9,586 bases of DNA from WVWW01 sp041568335 (GTDB lineage Bacteria > Acidobacteriota > Polarisedimenticolia > Polarisedimenticolales > Polarisedimenticolaceae). The position numbers and the translations under genes were made by a program. Below, piece by piece: positions 1 through 9,586 of the stretch. The stretch spans positions 1 to 9,586 of the forward strand of contig JBFFZZ010000107.1 of the NCBI GenBank assembly GCA_041568335.1, in the 5' to 3' direction. Position 1 is the stretch's first letter, and the number at the start of each line of letters is the position of its first letter. Under the pieces are notes generated by a model that saw nothing but the letters and a program-made list of their open reading frames with translations, was not told the origin of the DNA and did no database searches.

Positions 1-492
1 GAAGGTGCCGGCGTAGAGCACGACGTTCGCCCGCAACTCGCTCCGTTCACCGACCTGCGCGCCCTCGCCGAGGACGCAGCCCGGACCGACGACCGCACCG
101 GTGTCGAGCGTGACACCCGCTTCGACTACGGCGTGAGCGCCGATCGAGACGTCCTCGGCGACCGTGGCATCGGGGTCGACGCTGGCGCTGGCATGGATCC
201 CGCCGGTTGCCGGCGGCGCCGGGTGGTACAGAGTGAGTAGCCGGGCCAAGGCCAGGTACGGGTCGGGGTGGACCAGCAGCAGCCTCCCGGGCAGCTCGAC
301 CCCTTCGGGGACGAGCACCGCGGCCGCTTCGCTCCGGCCGGCCTGACGCCGGTATTTCGGGGTGGTCAGGAAACTCAGCTGACGCGAGCCGGCGAGGTCC
401 AGCGGAGCCACGCCGTCGATTTCCGGATCCCCGCTACCGTGGATCTCGGCGGAAACGCGTTGCGCCAGTTCTGAAAGCCGGTAGCTCGGCAC
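1..492 (-). CDS. lpxD: LpxD, UDP-3-O-acylglucosamine N-acyltransferase (C-terminal part outside window)
   Basis: LpxD transfers a 3-hydroxyacyl chain from acyl-ACP to the 2-amino group of UDP-3-O-acylglucosamine, the third step of lipid A synthesis, in the cytoplasm. The 164 visible residues show the family's N-terminal uridine-binding domain (roughly residues 1-95, with the typical LSFLT and KYRRQ segment near residues 38-48, then AAAVLVPEG). The start of the left-handed beta-helix follows from about residue 100, seen as hexapeptide-like repeats such as IHASASVDPDATV and VSIGAHAVV. Family members are usually near 340 residues, so about half is present; the frame is open to base 1. The start is GTG at 490-492, chosen because a strong AAGGAG lies five bases upstream and the protein begins with the expected YRLSELA motif. 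It lies 56 bases after skp, in the usual skp-lpxD order. fabZ and lpxA would be expected next, outside the window. The family call is firm. Confidence 0.93.
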   Translation of the reverse strand, partial: MPSYRLSELAQRVSAEIHGSGDPEIDGVAPLDLAGSRQLSFLTTPKYRRQAGRSEAAAVLVPEGVELPGRLLLVHPDPYLALARLLTLYHPAPPATGGIHASASVDPDATVAEDVSIGAHAVVEAGVTLDTGAVVGPGCVLGEGAQVGERSELRANVVLYAGTF

Positions 493-497
493 GACCT

Positions 498-503
498 CTC
501 CTT
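498..503 (-). promoter_or_regulatory. Shine-Dalgarno site of lpxD
   Basis: On the minus strand this reads AAGGAG, five bases before the GTG codon at 490-492. It is the best ribosome-binding match seen in the window and decides the non-ATG start of lpxD. Confidence 0.8.
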
Positions 504-548
504 CGCCGCGGATTATGCAACAAAAGCGGGAGGGAGGGAGTCGGAGGC

Positions 549-1106
549 CTAGTTCGCCCCGCCCGGTGCCGCACCCTCCGCCGCGGGGAACATCTTGTTG
601 TACTGCTCGACGATCGGAACCGTGACGTCGATCGCCGTCGACGCCCAGGCGACCGTGGTCGCGTCGAGGATCAGCGCGAAGCCCTGGTCGCGACCGTATT
701 GTTCGACGACGGCGCGCAGCTTGTCGTTGAAGCGGGCTTCGGCCGCGGCGAACTCGAGCTGCAGCTCCTGGTTGGCGACATCCTTCAACGAGTTGACCTC
801 GATGACCAGACGCTGGATGTCGATCTCCATCGCGGTGCGCTTGTCCGGTGACAGCGACAACGCCTGCTCGGCGAGCTTCTGGCGCAGGCCGTTGAGGGCC
901 TGTTCCTTGGCGGTGATCGTCGCTTGTTTGGCCTCGCGCATCTGGACGAGACTGGCCTGCAGCTCCCTGGCGTCGGCGACTTCCTCGGTAACCCGCGTCG
1001 GGTCGAAGACCCCGATCTTGATCGTTTGTGCGTTTGCCGGGACGGCCAGCCCTGCCAGTAGGACCAACGCGAGTGCCACGTAGGCGGTGCGGTGTGTGCT
1101 GTACAT
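549..1106 (-). CDS. skp: Skp/OmpH-family periplasmic chaperone
   Basis: Skp is a trimeric periplasmic chaperone that holds unfolded outer-membrane proteins between the Sec translocon and the Bam complex. The 185-residue product has a clear signal peptide: basic start, hydrophobic core around residues 9-22, and ANA before Q27 as the likely signal peptidase I site. The mature protein begins with the family's KIGVFDPTRV strand. A charged, heptad-like alpha-helical region follows at about residues 45-140, matching the tentacle arms, and the protein returns to the body strand ALILDATTVAWAS and the closing IDVTVPIVEQYNKMF. The tail after residue 175 is Ala/Gly-rich and probably disordered. E. coli Skp is 161 residues, so this is slightly long. 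The ATG at 1104-1106 is preferred over the TTG just upstream because AGGAG lies seven bases before it. It follows bamA by 45 bases and precedes lpxD, the usual arrangement. Confidence 0.88.
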   Translation of the reverse strand: MYSTHRTAYVALALVLLAGLAVPANAQTIKIGVFDPTRVTEEVADARELQASLVQMREAKQATITAKEQALNGLRQKLAEQALSLSPDKRTAMEIDIQRLVIEVNSLKDVANQELQLEFAAAEARFNDKLRAVVEQYGRDQGFALILDATTVAWASTAIDVTVPIVEQYNKMFPAAEGAAPGGAN

Positions 1107-1113
1107 CAAAACT

Positions 1114-1118
1114 CTCCT
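1114..1118 (-). promoter_or_regulatory. Shine-Dalgarno site of skp
   Basis: Minus-strand AGGAG, seven bases from the ATG at 1104-1106 and only four from a TTG at 1107-1109. The spacing favours the ATG start. Confidence 0.7.
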
Positions 1119-1151
1119 GAAAAAACCGACGATCCCGGACGCTCGAAGACT

Positions 1152-3743
1152 TCAGAAACTGCGCCCGATCGCAAAGGTAAAACTACTCGTCCTATCCGAC
1201 TCCAACTTCCTCACCGGGAACCCGTAGATCAACCGTAAGGGTACCGGAAAGACGGGGAGGTGAAAACGAACCTCAAGTCCGGACGACATCCTCGACGTCT
1301 CGAACGTGAACGACTGGTCTTCGAAAAGAGCGTCGCCCACATCAAAGAATAGCGCGACTTCGGCCTGTTCGCCCAACGGGAAGATCAGCTCGGTCTGAAA
1401 CAGGTAATAACGGTCCCCTCCCGATTCGATCAGCAGCGGGACGCCTCCGCTGGTGAAGAAGTTGCTGAGCGGCTGGCCGGTCGGATCGGAGACGACATCG
1501 ACGATGTTGTTGAACGGGTCGACGATCCAGTAGCGCCTCGGGGTGATCGACCGCGTCTCGAAGATGCGCGGCCCCTGCGTATCGCCGCCGAGCCAGAAAC
1601 GCTGTGCTCGCGGCACACCCTCGATGTTCGATGGCGAGATCCCACTGCCACCGCGCCACTCGCGAATGGCCCCACCCTGCGCATGGACGGCGAAGATGTT
1701 GCGACCCCAGGCGCGGCCGTAACGGGTGAAGCGAGCAACGGGGCGAAGGAAGTTGGTGTTGCCGCCGAGCGGCCCACCGGCGACCTGGAAGCTGAGATTG
1801 AACTGCGTGCCGCGTGACGGGCGGTACGGGTTGTTGATCGTGTTGAACACGTAGAACGGCGTGATGCTCGAGATCTCGTTGCTCGCCTCGAACAGCGTGA
1901 CCTGACCGGAGCTGTCGAAGATCGGCTGACGCGAGCTGAGGTCCTCCCAGTTGTAGCCGATGTTGAGACGCGACGCGCGACCCAGACGGCGACCGAAGAT
2001 GACACCCAGCCCCTTGCTCGTCGTGCTGAACGTCGAACCGAAGTCGGCGTCGCGGCGGAACACGCTGCCGCCCACCAGCCACGGCCGGCCGAGGAACCAC
2101 GGTTCCTGGAAGGTCAGCTGGTAGCGGCTCGAGCGCCCCCCGACCTGCACCGCCGCGGACACGACCTGGCCGCGACCGAGGAAGTTGCGTGTCGAGTAGA
2201 CGCCGTTGAAAAACGCGCCGTCGAGCCCGCTGTAGCCGCCGCCGACCTGGATCTCGTTGCGTCCCTGCTCGACGCCGTCGAACTTGATGTTGACCCGCGC
2301 CTCGCCCTCGATCGGCTCGATCAGGGGTTCCTCTTGGACGGCGAAGTACCCCAGCTGGTTGACCTTGATCTTGGAGATTTCGAGCAGCGTACGGCTGAAA
2401 CGCTGGCCCTCGAGCAACGCGACCTCGCGACGAAGCACCCTGTCGTGAGTCGCCGTGTTGCCGCTGAACTCGATACGGGCGATGTAGTAGGGCTTGTCCT
2501 CGTCGATCACGATCTCGACGTCGGCGATCGGCTCGCCCTCGCGACGCTGGATGCGGCGAACGACCGAGGCGTACAGATGCCCCGAATCCTCATACGCGCG
2601 GGTGATGTCGTCGACCGCGCGATCGACCAGATCGTTGCGGAAAACCGCTCCTTCGGGGACACGCACGGTCGCCCTCAGGTTGGCCGGCTCGAACTTCTCC
2701 GCACCGGTCACCTCGACCTTGCCCATACGGTACTGGATCCCCTCGGTCAGCGGGACGGTCAGCTGAACCCAGCGCTTGACCTTCTTGGCCTTCTCCGATT
2801 TCTTCCGCGCTTTCTTGTCGGCATTGCGCTTCTTCTTGAGCAGCTTCTTACGCTGCTTCTTCGTCATCGACGCGTCGATCGGAACATCGGCTTCGATCGC
2901 GGCGACGCGCGCGCGTTCGGCGGCGCGCTCGCGCTTGGCCTTCTTCTTGTCCTCCTTGGGGTTCTGGCGCACCTCGACGACCGGTGGCCGGATGTCGACG
3001 TCGAGGTAACCGTTGTCCTGGTACAGCTTGCGGACCGCGGTCACGTCCTGGTCCCATTTCTGGGGGTGGTAGAGGTTCTTGCCCGACCACGGCCAGTACC
3101 AGCGGCGCTCCTCGGTCAGCTGCAGCTCGCCCTTGAGCTTTTTGTTCTTGAACACGGTGTTCCCGGTGAACCGGATCTTCTTGATCCGCGTCTTTCCACC
3201 GGGCGTGATGTCGAAGTGGATCGCGCGGCTGGTTTCCGTGACGCGATCGATCTTGGCCTCGACGGTGGCGTCGAGGAAACCCTTTTCCGCCATCAGACCG
3301 CGGATCACGCCCTCGGCGTCGACGATCTTGCCCTGATCGAGGGGAGCACCCGCGCGCAGCTGGACGTCTCGCTCGCGCAGCCGGTCCTCGATCTCGGTAC
3401 GCGTGACGGAGGCGAGCTCCTCGTACGTCAGCGAAGCGATCATCGGTCGCTCCTTGACGTGGATGATCAGGGCGACTCCCCCGCCGGGCGCATCCTCGCG
3501 TTCGATGCGGATGTCCTCGAACCAGCTGCCGTCCCACAGCGCGCGGAAGCGCGCGCGGACGTGCGCGACGTCGTACGGATCTCCGGGACGGATGTCGAAG
3601 GCGTGGAGGAAGGCCTCGCGCGTCATGCGCTGCAGCCCGAGAACTTCGATTTCCTCGATCTCTCCGGGGGCGCCGCAAACCGGTCCCCCGACCAACAGCG
3701 CGAGGGCCAGGGTCGCCGCCAGGCTCCACTGCGATTTGCGCAT
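1152..3743 (-). CDS. bamA: BamA, outer-membrane protein assembly factor (Omp85)
   Basis: BamA is the outer-membrane barrel that folds and inserts other beta-barrel proteins. The 863-residue product has a signal peptide (hydrophobic residues 7-20, cleavage probably near 24-25), then five POTRA repeats at about 28-100, 101-185, 186-337, 338-420 and 421-490. The barrel runs from about 495 to the C-terminus and ends in the expected aromatic beta-signal, SFTFAIGRSF. Two oddities are visible. POTRA3 contains a very basic insertion (residues 260-323, 20 Lys and 7 Arg), and the usual loop-6 (V/I)RGF motif reads PRIF at 725-728. E. coli BamA is 810 residues, and the insertion accounts for most of the excess. 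The frame is open far upstream into clpC, so the start rests on the signal peptide; the ATG at 3741-3743 is chosen. An in-frame ATG at 3768-3770 would add nine residues. Neither has a strong ribosome-binding site. skp and lpxD follow closely. Confidence 0.96.
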   Translation of the reverse strand: MRKSQWSLAATLALALLVGGPVCGAPGEIEEIEVLGLQRMTREAFLHAFDIRPGDPYDVAHVRARFRALWDGSWFEDIRIEREDAPGGGVALIIHVKERPMIASLTYEELASVTRTEIEDRLRERDVQLRAGAPLDQGKIVDAEGVIRGLMAEKGFLDATVEAKIDRVTETSRAIHFDITPGGKTRIKKIRFTGNTVFKNKKLKGELQLTEERRWYWPWSGKNLYHPQKWDQDVTAVRKLYQDNGYLDVDIRPPVVEVRQNPKEDKKKAKRERAAERARVAAIEADVPIDASMTKKQRKKLLKKKRNADKKARKKSEKAKKVKRWVQLTVPLTEGIQYRMGKVEVTGAEKFEPANLRATVRVPEGAVFRNDLVDRAVDDITRAYEDSGHLYASVVRRIQRREGEPIADVEIVIDEDKPYYIARIEFSGNTATHDRVLRREVALLEGQRFSRTLLEISKIKVNQLGYFAVQEEPLIEPIEGEARVNIKFDGVEQGRNEIQVGGGYSGLDGAFFNGVYSTRNFLGRGQVVSAAVQVGGRSSRYQLTFQEPWFLGRPWLVGGSVFRRDADFGSTFSTTSKGLGVIFGRRLGRASRLNIGYNWEDLSSRQPIFDSSGQVTLFEASNEISSITPFYVFNTINNPYRPSRGTQFNLSFQVAGGPLGGNTNFLRPVARFTRYGRAWGRNIFAVHAQGGAIREWRGGSGISPSNIEGVPRAQRFWLGGDTQGPRIFETRSITPRRYWIVDPFNNIVDVVSDPTGQPLSNFFTSGGVPLLIESGGDRYYLFQTELIFPLGEQAEVALFFDVGDALFEDQSFTFETSRMSSGLEVRFHLPVFPVPLRLIYGFPVRKLESDRTSSFTFAIGRSF
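2775..2966 (-). other. Lys/Arg-rich insertion inside BamA POTRA3
   Basis: Residues 260-323 of BamA lie between the two closing strands of POTRA3, DVDIRPPVVEV before and RWVQLTVPLTEG after. The stretch has 20 Lys, 7 Arg and 9 acidic residues and is in two blocks. The first (about 263-285) is Ala/Arg/Glu-rich and looks helical. A short spacer, DVPIDASM, follows, and then a Lys-dense block (295-323). Ordinary POTRA3 has only a short turn here. The segment would face the periplasm. The reading frame is intact and codon use looks like the rest of the gene, so it is not a frameshift artefact. Confidence 0.85.
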
Positions 3744-3904
3744 CAAGTCTCGGTCTGTTTTCCGGCGCATCCTCACCCACACCGCCGGCCGGCCCGGACG
3801 GCGCGGGTCTGCCGCCCCCGCGGTCGGACATTCTATAGTGGAAACGCAAACCTCGCCGCGTGGCGCGCGGGGCATGCGCCGCAGAAAAAGTCCGTGGTGT
3901 AGAG
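3744..3904 (-). other. clpC-bamA intergenic region
   Basis: A 161-base gap, the largest in the window. It holds one AT-rich island (near 3830-3850) in otherwise very GC-rich DNA and no convincing hairpin-plus-U-tract terminator for clpC. The bamA frame stays open across it without a credible earlier start. Confidence 0.5.
3830..3837 (-). promoter_or_regulatory. Candidate -10 element upstream of bamA
   Basis: The minus strand reads TATAGAAT, which contains TAGAAT (five of six matches to TATAAT). It sits about 85 bases before the bamA ATG within the only AT-rich stretch of the gap. No good -35 hexamer is present at 16-18 bases, so this is a weak, composition-based call. Confidence 0.25.
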
Positions 3905-6343
<2,439 letters not shown>

Positions 6344-6376
6344 CGGGCAACCGTCCGTTCTTTTCTAACGCTCGTG

Positions 6377-6387
6377 AACATAGCATA
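6377..6387 (-). promoter_or_regulatory. Candidate -10 region of clpC
   Basis: The minus strand reads TATGCTATGTT, offering two overlapping -10-like hexamers (TATGCT and TATGTT, four of six each) about 35-45 bases before the clpC ATG. No recognisable -35 box precedes either at standard spacing. Support is position and local AT content only. Confidence 0.25.
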
Positions 6388-6388
6388 C

Positions 6389-6403
6389 GACCGGTCCTCG
6401 ACC
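6389..6403. repeat. Short palindromic cluster upstream of clpC
   Basis: Minus strand GGTCGAGGACCGGTC: a GGTC-3-GACC inverted repeat sharing its right arm with the 8-base palindrome GACCGGTC. It sits directly upstream of the candidate clpC -10, where an operator could lie. GC-rich DNA produces such short palindromes by chance, so function is uncertain. Confidence 0.25.
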
Positions 6404-6487
6404 CGTGCACGCGTCGGCTTCAATGAGAGTTCGGTTTTAGGGCTTTTCGTGCGGCCGGCCCCGGGCGGACCGTTCGACGGCGCGGGG

Positions 6488-7208
<721 letters not shown>

Positions 7209-7216
<8 letters not shown>

Positions 7217-8444
7217 GCCGGATCGCCTCGACCGGATCGAGGCCGGCCGCCTTGAACGCCGGGTAGAGCGTCGCGAGGAACGAGATCAGTATCGTCGCGG
7301 AACCGATCCACAGGAGATCGCCGATGTGCGGGCTGAACGGCAGGTGTGTCAGGTAGTACACGTCCGGGTCGAGCTGGAACAACTCGTAACGATCGAACAC
7401 GGTGGCCAGGATCCAGCCCAGCGCCAGACCCGCCGTCGCGCCGACCACCCCGATCGTCAGGCCCTGGAACATGAAAATGCGAGCGATGTGCTTGCGTGTC
7501 GCACCGAGCGCGGTCAGTGTGCCGATCTCCTTGGTCTTGTCGGCGACCATCAGGATCAGCATCGAGATGATGTTCAACGCCGCAACCACGACGATCAGTC
7601 CGACGGCGAGGGCGAGCACGAGCTTCTCGGTGTTGAGCGCCTGCATGAAATCCTTGTTCTGATCGATCAGGTCGAACACGAACCAGTCGGCTCCGAAGGC
7701 TTCCTCGAGACGCGCCTTCGTCTCGTCGATGCGATCCAACGGATCGACACGGAGCTCGATGCGAGAGCTGGTCTCGCCGGCGCGCAGCATGCTGCGAGCG
7801 GCGTCCAGCAGGACGTAGGCGCGTTGCGAGTCTTCCTGGAAATGGTCCGACGCGTAGGTCCCGACGACCTCGAAGACCCGCGATCGGGGCCGTGGTGCCC
7901 ACGGGGTCAGCGTGATGTCGGGGACGACGAGCCGGACGCGATCTCCGGGCACGACACCGAGATTGGCTGCGAGATTGACGCCGAGCAGGATCGCGGCCCG
8001 ACCGCTCTCCGTTGCGCCTTCCAGACGGCCGAAGCGCTCGGTCTCCACGTTGCCGAGGATGACCGCGCCATGCGACACCGGGTCGATCCCCCATACATCC
8101 GAGTACGCCGTACGCCCGGCATCCTCGTAGACCAGCATGCCGTGCGTGCGCAGCACCGATGCACCGGCCGAAACACCCTCGATCGCGAGCATCTCCGCGA
8201 TCGTCTCGTCGGCATCGGCGAACCGGTCGTCGACGCGGTGCTGGATCACCAAGTGCGCGCTCCCGCTGTGGATCCGGGCGCGGGCGTCCTCGACAAATCC
8301 CGCGTTGGTCGCCAGCGCGATCACCAGCGCGGCGGTACCGACCATGACACCGATCACCGAGATCAGGGTGATCGCGGAGACGAACGTCCGGCCGCGATGA
8401 AAACGCAGGTATCGAAGCGCGAGGAAACCTTCGAAATCGAACAT
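7209..8444 (-). CDS. lolC: LolC/LolE-family lipoprotein-releasing permease
   Basis: Inner-membrane permease of the Lol exporter, which extracts triacylated lipoproteins from the inner-membrane outer leaflet. The 411-residue protein has the MacB/FtsX-type layout: a cytoplasmic start with the family's LALRYLRFHRGRTFVSAITL (8-27), TM1 at about 22-46, a periplasmic domain of about 220 residues (48-270), then TM2 at about 275-299, TM3 around 323-349 and TM4 around 373-395. The cytoplasmic coupling segment KTKEIGTLTALGATRKHI (303-320) and the end YPAFKAAGLDPVEAIRHE are classic LolC/E features. E. coli LolC and LolE are 399 and 414 residues. The ATG at 8442-8444 is chosen for the N-terminal motif; it comes two bases after the upstream stop (TAA CG ATG) and has no visible Shine-Dalgarno, suggesting reinitiation. 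Only one permease gene accompanies lolD here, so whether it pairs with itself (LolF-like) or with a distant LolE cannot be told. Confidence 0.93.
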
Positions 8445-8446
8445 CG

Positions 8447-9427
8447 TTATAAAATGGCGTGTCGGGCCAACCGGACCGCAAGCTCGGCCGCCCGCGAGTT
8501 GCTGCCGCCCGCCACGGCCCACAGCCAGAAACCGCCGAGGCCATCGGCGCTCAGCTCGCCCAGCCGAACGGTTCGCTCGTCGGCGACCTCCATCGGGGTC
8601 GAAAGGAGCGGGCCACGCCCTTCCGCCGGCTCCAACCCGTTCTCCGAGAACACCCGGCGCATGTCTTCGAGACCCGTCCCGTTGGGTGTGCGCACGTGCA
8701 ACTCGACGGCGTGACCGTAGAACAACGGCGCGGCGAGGAAACGCAGCGTGATTCGCTCGCGATCCCAACCGAGCAGCACGCCGACCTGGCGCGCGATCTC
8801 GTGCTCGAAACCCGGAACCCCGCAGGACAGCCCGGACTCGGGGACGATGTTGAACGCGAGCTGGCGGCCGAACGTGTCGACGGGCAGCTCGACGAAGTTC
8901 AACAGACGAACGGTCTGCTGGCGCAGCTCCTCGACACCGGCCTCACCGTAATCCACCGCCGGCCGGACGACGACGGCGACACACTGCTCCACCCCGGGTC
9001 CGCGGTCGACGGGACTCAACAGGTCCGAAAGCACCAGCGCCAGGGGGTGTGGGACGGCGTAGAATCCTGCCGGCGAACCGGCGGAATCGTTTTCAGGGTT
9101 CAGCAAGCGGGCGCCCAATCGGTCCGGAAGCCCGCCCACGAGATCGATGACCAACTGGTCCTCGCCGAGTTGCTCCGCGACACGGAGCGTGCTGTCTCCG
9201 CGCTCGCAGACGAGCACGACGGCGTACGCCGCCACCTCGGCGGGATCCGGCTCCTGGATCATGCGCGCCTCGCCGGCGTACTCGCCGACCAGCACCTCGC
9301 CCTCGGCATGGCCGTACAGATCGACCTGGGCGGCCGGGACACGGGCGGCCTCGAGCGCTTCGCGCACGCGCGTGCCCTCGAGCGTCGTTGCGCCGAGCAC
9401 GGCGATCTTCCCGTTGCGGCTAGCCAT
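8447..9427 (-). CDS. Aspartate-semialdehyde dehydrogenase-like protein (Usg type), probably not an active dehydrogenase
   Basis: The 326-residue protein has the two-domain fold of the Asd family. An N-terminal nucleotide-binding domain starts with KIAVLGATTLEG (7-18), and the dimerisation domain includes AFNIVPESG (191-199) and APLFYGHAVELHV (233-245). Active ASADH needs the cysteine of NPNCST, an arginine in RVPVxxGH and that motif's histidine. Here the aligned segments read AVPHPLA (Pro128 in place of Cys) and AAPLFYGH (Ala232 in place of Arg), with only His239 kept. The GATG dinucleotide turn is also altered to GATT. This resembles the Usg-1 paralogues, whose function is unknown, rather than the lysine/threonine-pathway enzyme. 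The ATG at 9425-9427 overlaps the upstream gene by eight bases, and lolC follows after two bases, so it is embedded in an envelope operon. The fold call is good; loss of activity is inferred from hand alignment. Confidence 0.72.
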   Translation of the reverse strand: MASRNGKIAVLGATTLEGTRVREALEAARVPAAQVDLYGHAEGEVLVGEYAGEARMIQEPDPAEVAAYAVVLVCERGDSTLRVAEQLGEDQLVIDLVGGLPDRLGARLLNPENDSAGSPAGFYAVPHPLALVLSDLLSPVDRGPGVEQCVAVVVRPAVDYGEAGVEELRQQTVRLLNFVELPVDTFGRQLAFNIVPESGLSCGVPGFEHEIARQVGVLLGWDRERITLRFLAAPLFYGHAVELHVRTPNGTGLEDMRRVFSENGLEPAEGRGPLLSTPMEVADERTVRLGELSADGLGGFWLWAVAGGSNSRAAELAVRLARHAIL

Positions 9428-9586
9428 CGGGCGACTCCGGCGCCACGTCCTTGCGCGCCGGCGCGCCGGAGAACACGCGACCGACGGAGACGAGCGGCGC
9501 GGACATCAGGTACGTGCCGGCCAGCGCGAGCATCACCCAGCGCGGCCAGATCAGCACCCCGATCATGGTCACCGCGAGCGGCAACA
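9420..9586 (-). CDS. Probable CDP-diacylglycerol-serine O-phosphatidyltransferase, C-terminal end only
   Basis: Only the last 54 residues are in the window; the gene enters from the right edge and stops at TAG 9420-9422. They form one or two hydrophobic helices (LPLAVTMIGVLIW, then WVMLALAGTYLMSAPLVSV) and a short polar tail, GAPARKDVAPESPDG. The pattern of a last membrane helix ending in a Tyr-x-x-Ser-x-Pro-like turn resembles the C-terminus of type II PssA, an inner-membrane enzyme that makes phosphatidylserine, the precursor of phosphatidylethanolamine. The catalytic CDP-alcohol phosphatidyltransferase motif would lie outside the window, so another polytopic membrane protein is possible. 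The stop overlaps the next gene's ATG by eight bases (ATGGCTAG), implying the same operon. Confidence 0.45.
   Translation of the reverse strand, partial: LPLAVTMIGVLIWPRWVMLALAGTYLMSAPLVSVGRVFSGAPARKDVAPESPDG

Larger units (their letters stand above)
6344..6487 (-). other. lolD-clpC intergenic region
   Basis: A 144-base gap. Its lolD-proximal part is extremely GC-rich (GGCCGGCC and CCCGGG blocks near 6450-6475) without a U-tract, so no clear terminator. The clpC-proximal part is AT-richer and holds a candidate -10 and a short palindrome. Confidence 0.5.

Noticed and set aside
512..517. CATAAT, a -10-like hexamer before lpxD
   Set aside because: There is no fitting -35 box, and transcription would start almost on top of the Shine-Dalgarno site. 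lpxD is more likely read through from bamA-skp.
1120..1138. Hairpin plus six-T run between bamA and skp (minus strand CCGG-loop-TCGG then T6)
   Set aside because: The stem is only four pairs including a G-U, too weak for an intrinsic terminator, and the genes on both sides normally share a transcript.
2334..3902. Long open frame of 522 codons on the plus strand, opposite bamA
   Set aside because: It lies wholly antisense to well-supported bamA. Its product is a monotonous Asp/Leu/Val/Arg-rich sequence with no recognisable domain, as expected from the reverse frame of GC-rich coding DNA.
6446..6480. GC-rich palindromic blocks after lolD as a terminator
   Set aside because: GGCCGGCC and CCCGGG are self-complementary without a usable loop, and no U-tract follows.
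8445..8768. N-terminal extension of the Lol permease into the dehydrogenase-like gene
   Set aside because: The added stretch is a shifted-frame reading of the upstream coding region. The family's start motif begins at the ATG 8442-8444.

Overview
GC-rich bacterial chromosome segment in which every gene I can support is on the minus strand, so the genes read right to left. The content is that of a diderm (LPS-type) bacterium: lipid A synthesis, outer-membrane protein assembly, periplasmic chaperone and lipoprotein export, next to a ClpC-type (not ClpA-type) Hsp100 unfoldase. LPS/Lol/Bam genes combined with a full-length ClpC fit Acidobacteriota or a related deep diderm lineage better than a typical gammaproteobacterium. 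This lineage call is an inference from gene content only.

Layout in transcription order: (1) 9586-9420, C-terminal piece of a membrane protein, probably phosphatidylserine synthase; (2) 9427-8447, an aspartate-semialdehyde-dehydrogenase-fold protein of the Usg kind that lacks the catalytic cysteine; (3) 8444-7209, LolC/E-type lipoprotein-export permease; (4) 7216-6488, LolD ATPase; (5) a 144-base gap, then clpC at 6343-3905; (6) a 161-base gap, then bamA at 3743-1152; (7) skp/ompH at 1106-549; (8) lpxD from 492, leaving the window at its left edge. Genes 1-4 overlap or nearly touch (8-base overlap, 2-base gap, 8-base overlap) and look like one translationally coupled unit. clpC and bamA each follow a gap that could hold a promoter. 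bamA, skp and lpxD are closely spaced and look co-transcribed.

The genes share one theme, building the outer membrane. LolCD releases lipoproteins from the inner membrane, Skp escorts unfolded porins across the periplasm, BamA inserts them, and LpxD adds the N-linked acyl chain of lipid A. lolC-lolD-bamA-skp-lpxD is a familiar order. The less expected items are clpC inside it, the catalytically incomplete dehydrogenase homologue coupled to lolC, a very basic insertion of about 64 residues inside BamA POTRA3, and a changed RGF motif in BamA loop 6. I saw no mobile element, CRISPR array, tRNA, rRNA or long repeat. Most of the window is a conserved housekeeping region, and I do not see a clear new multi-gene system in it.
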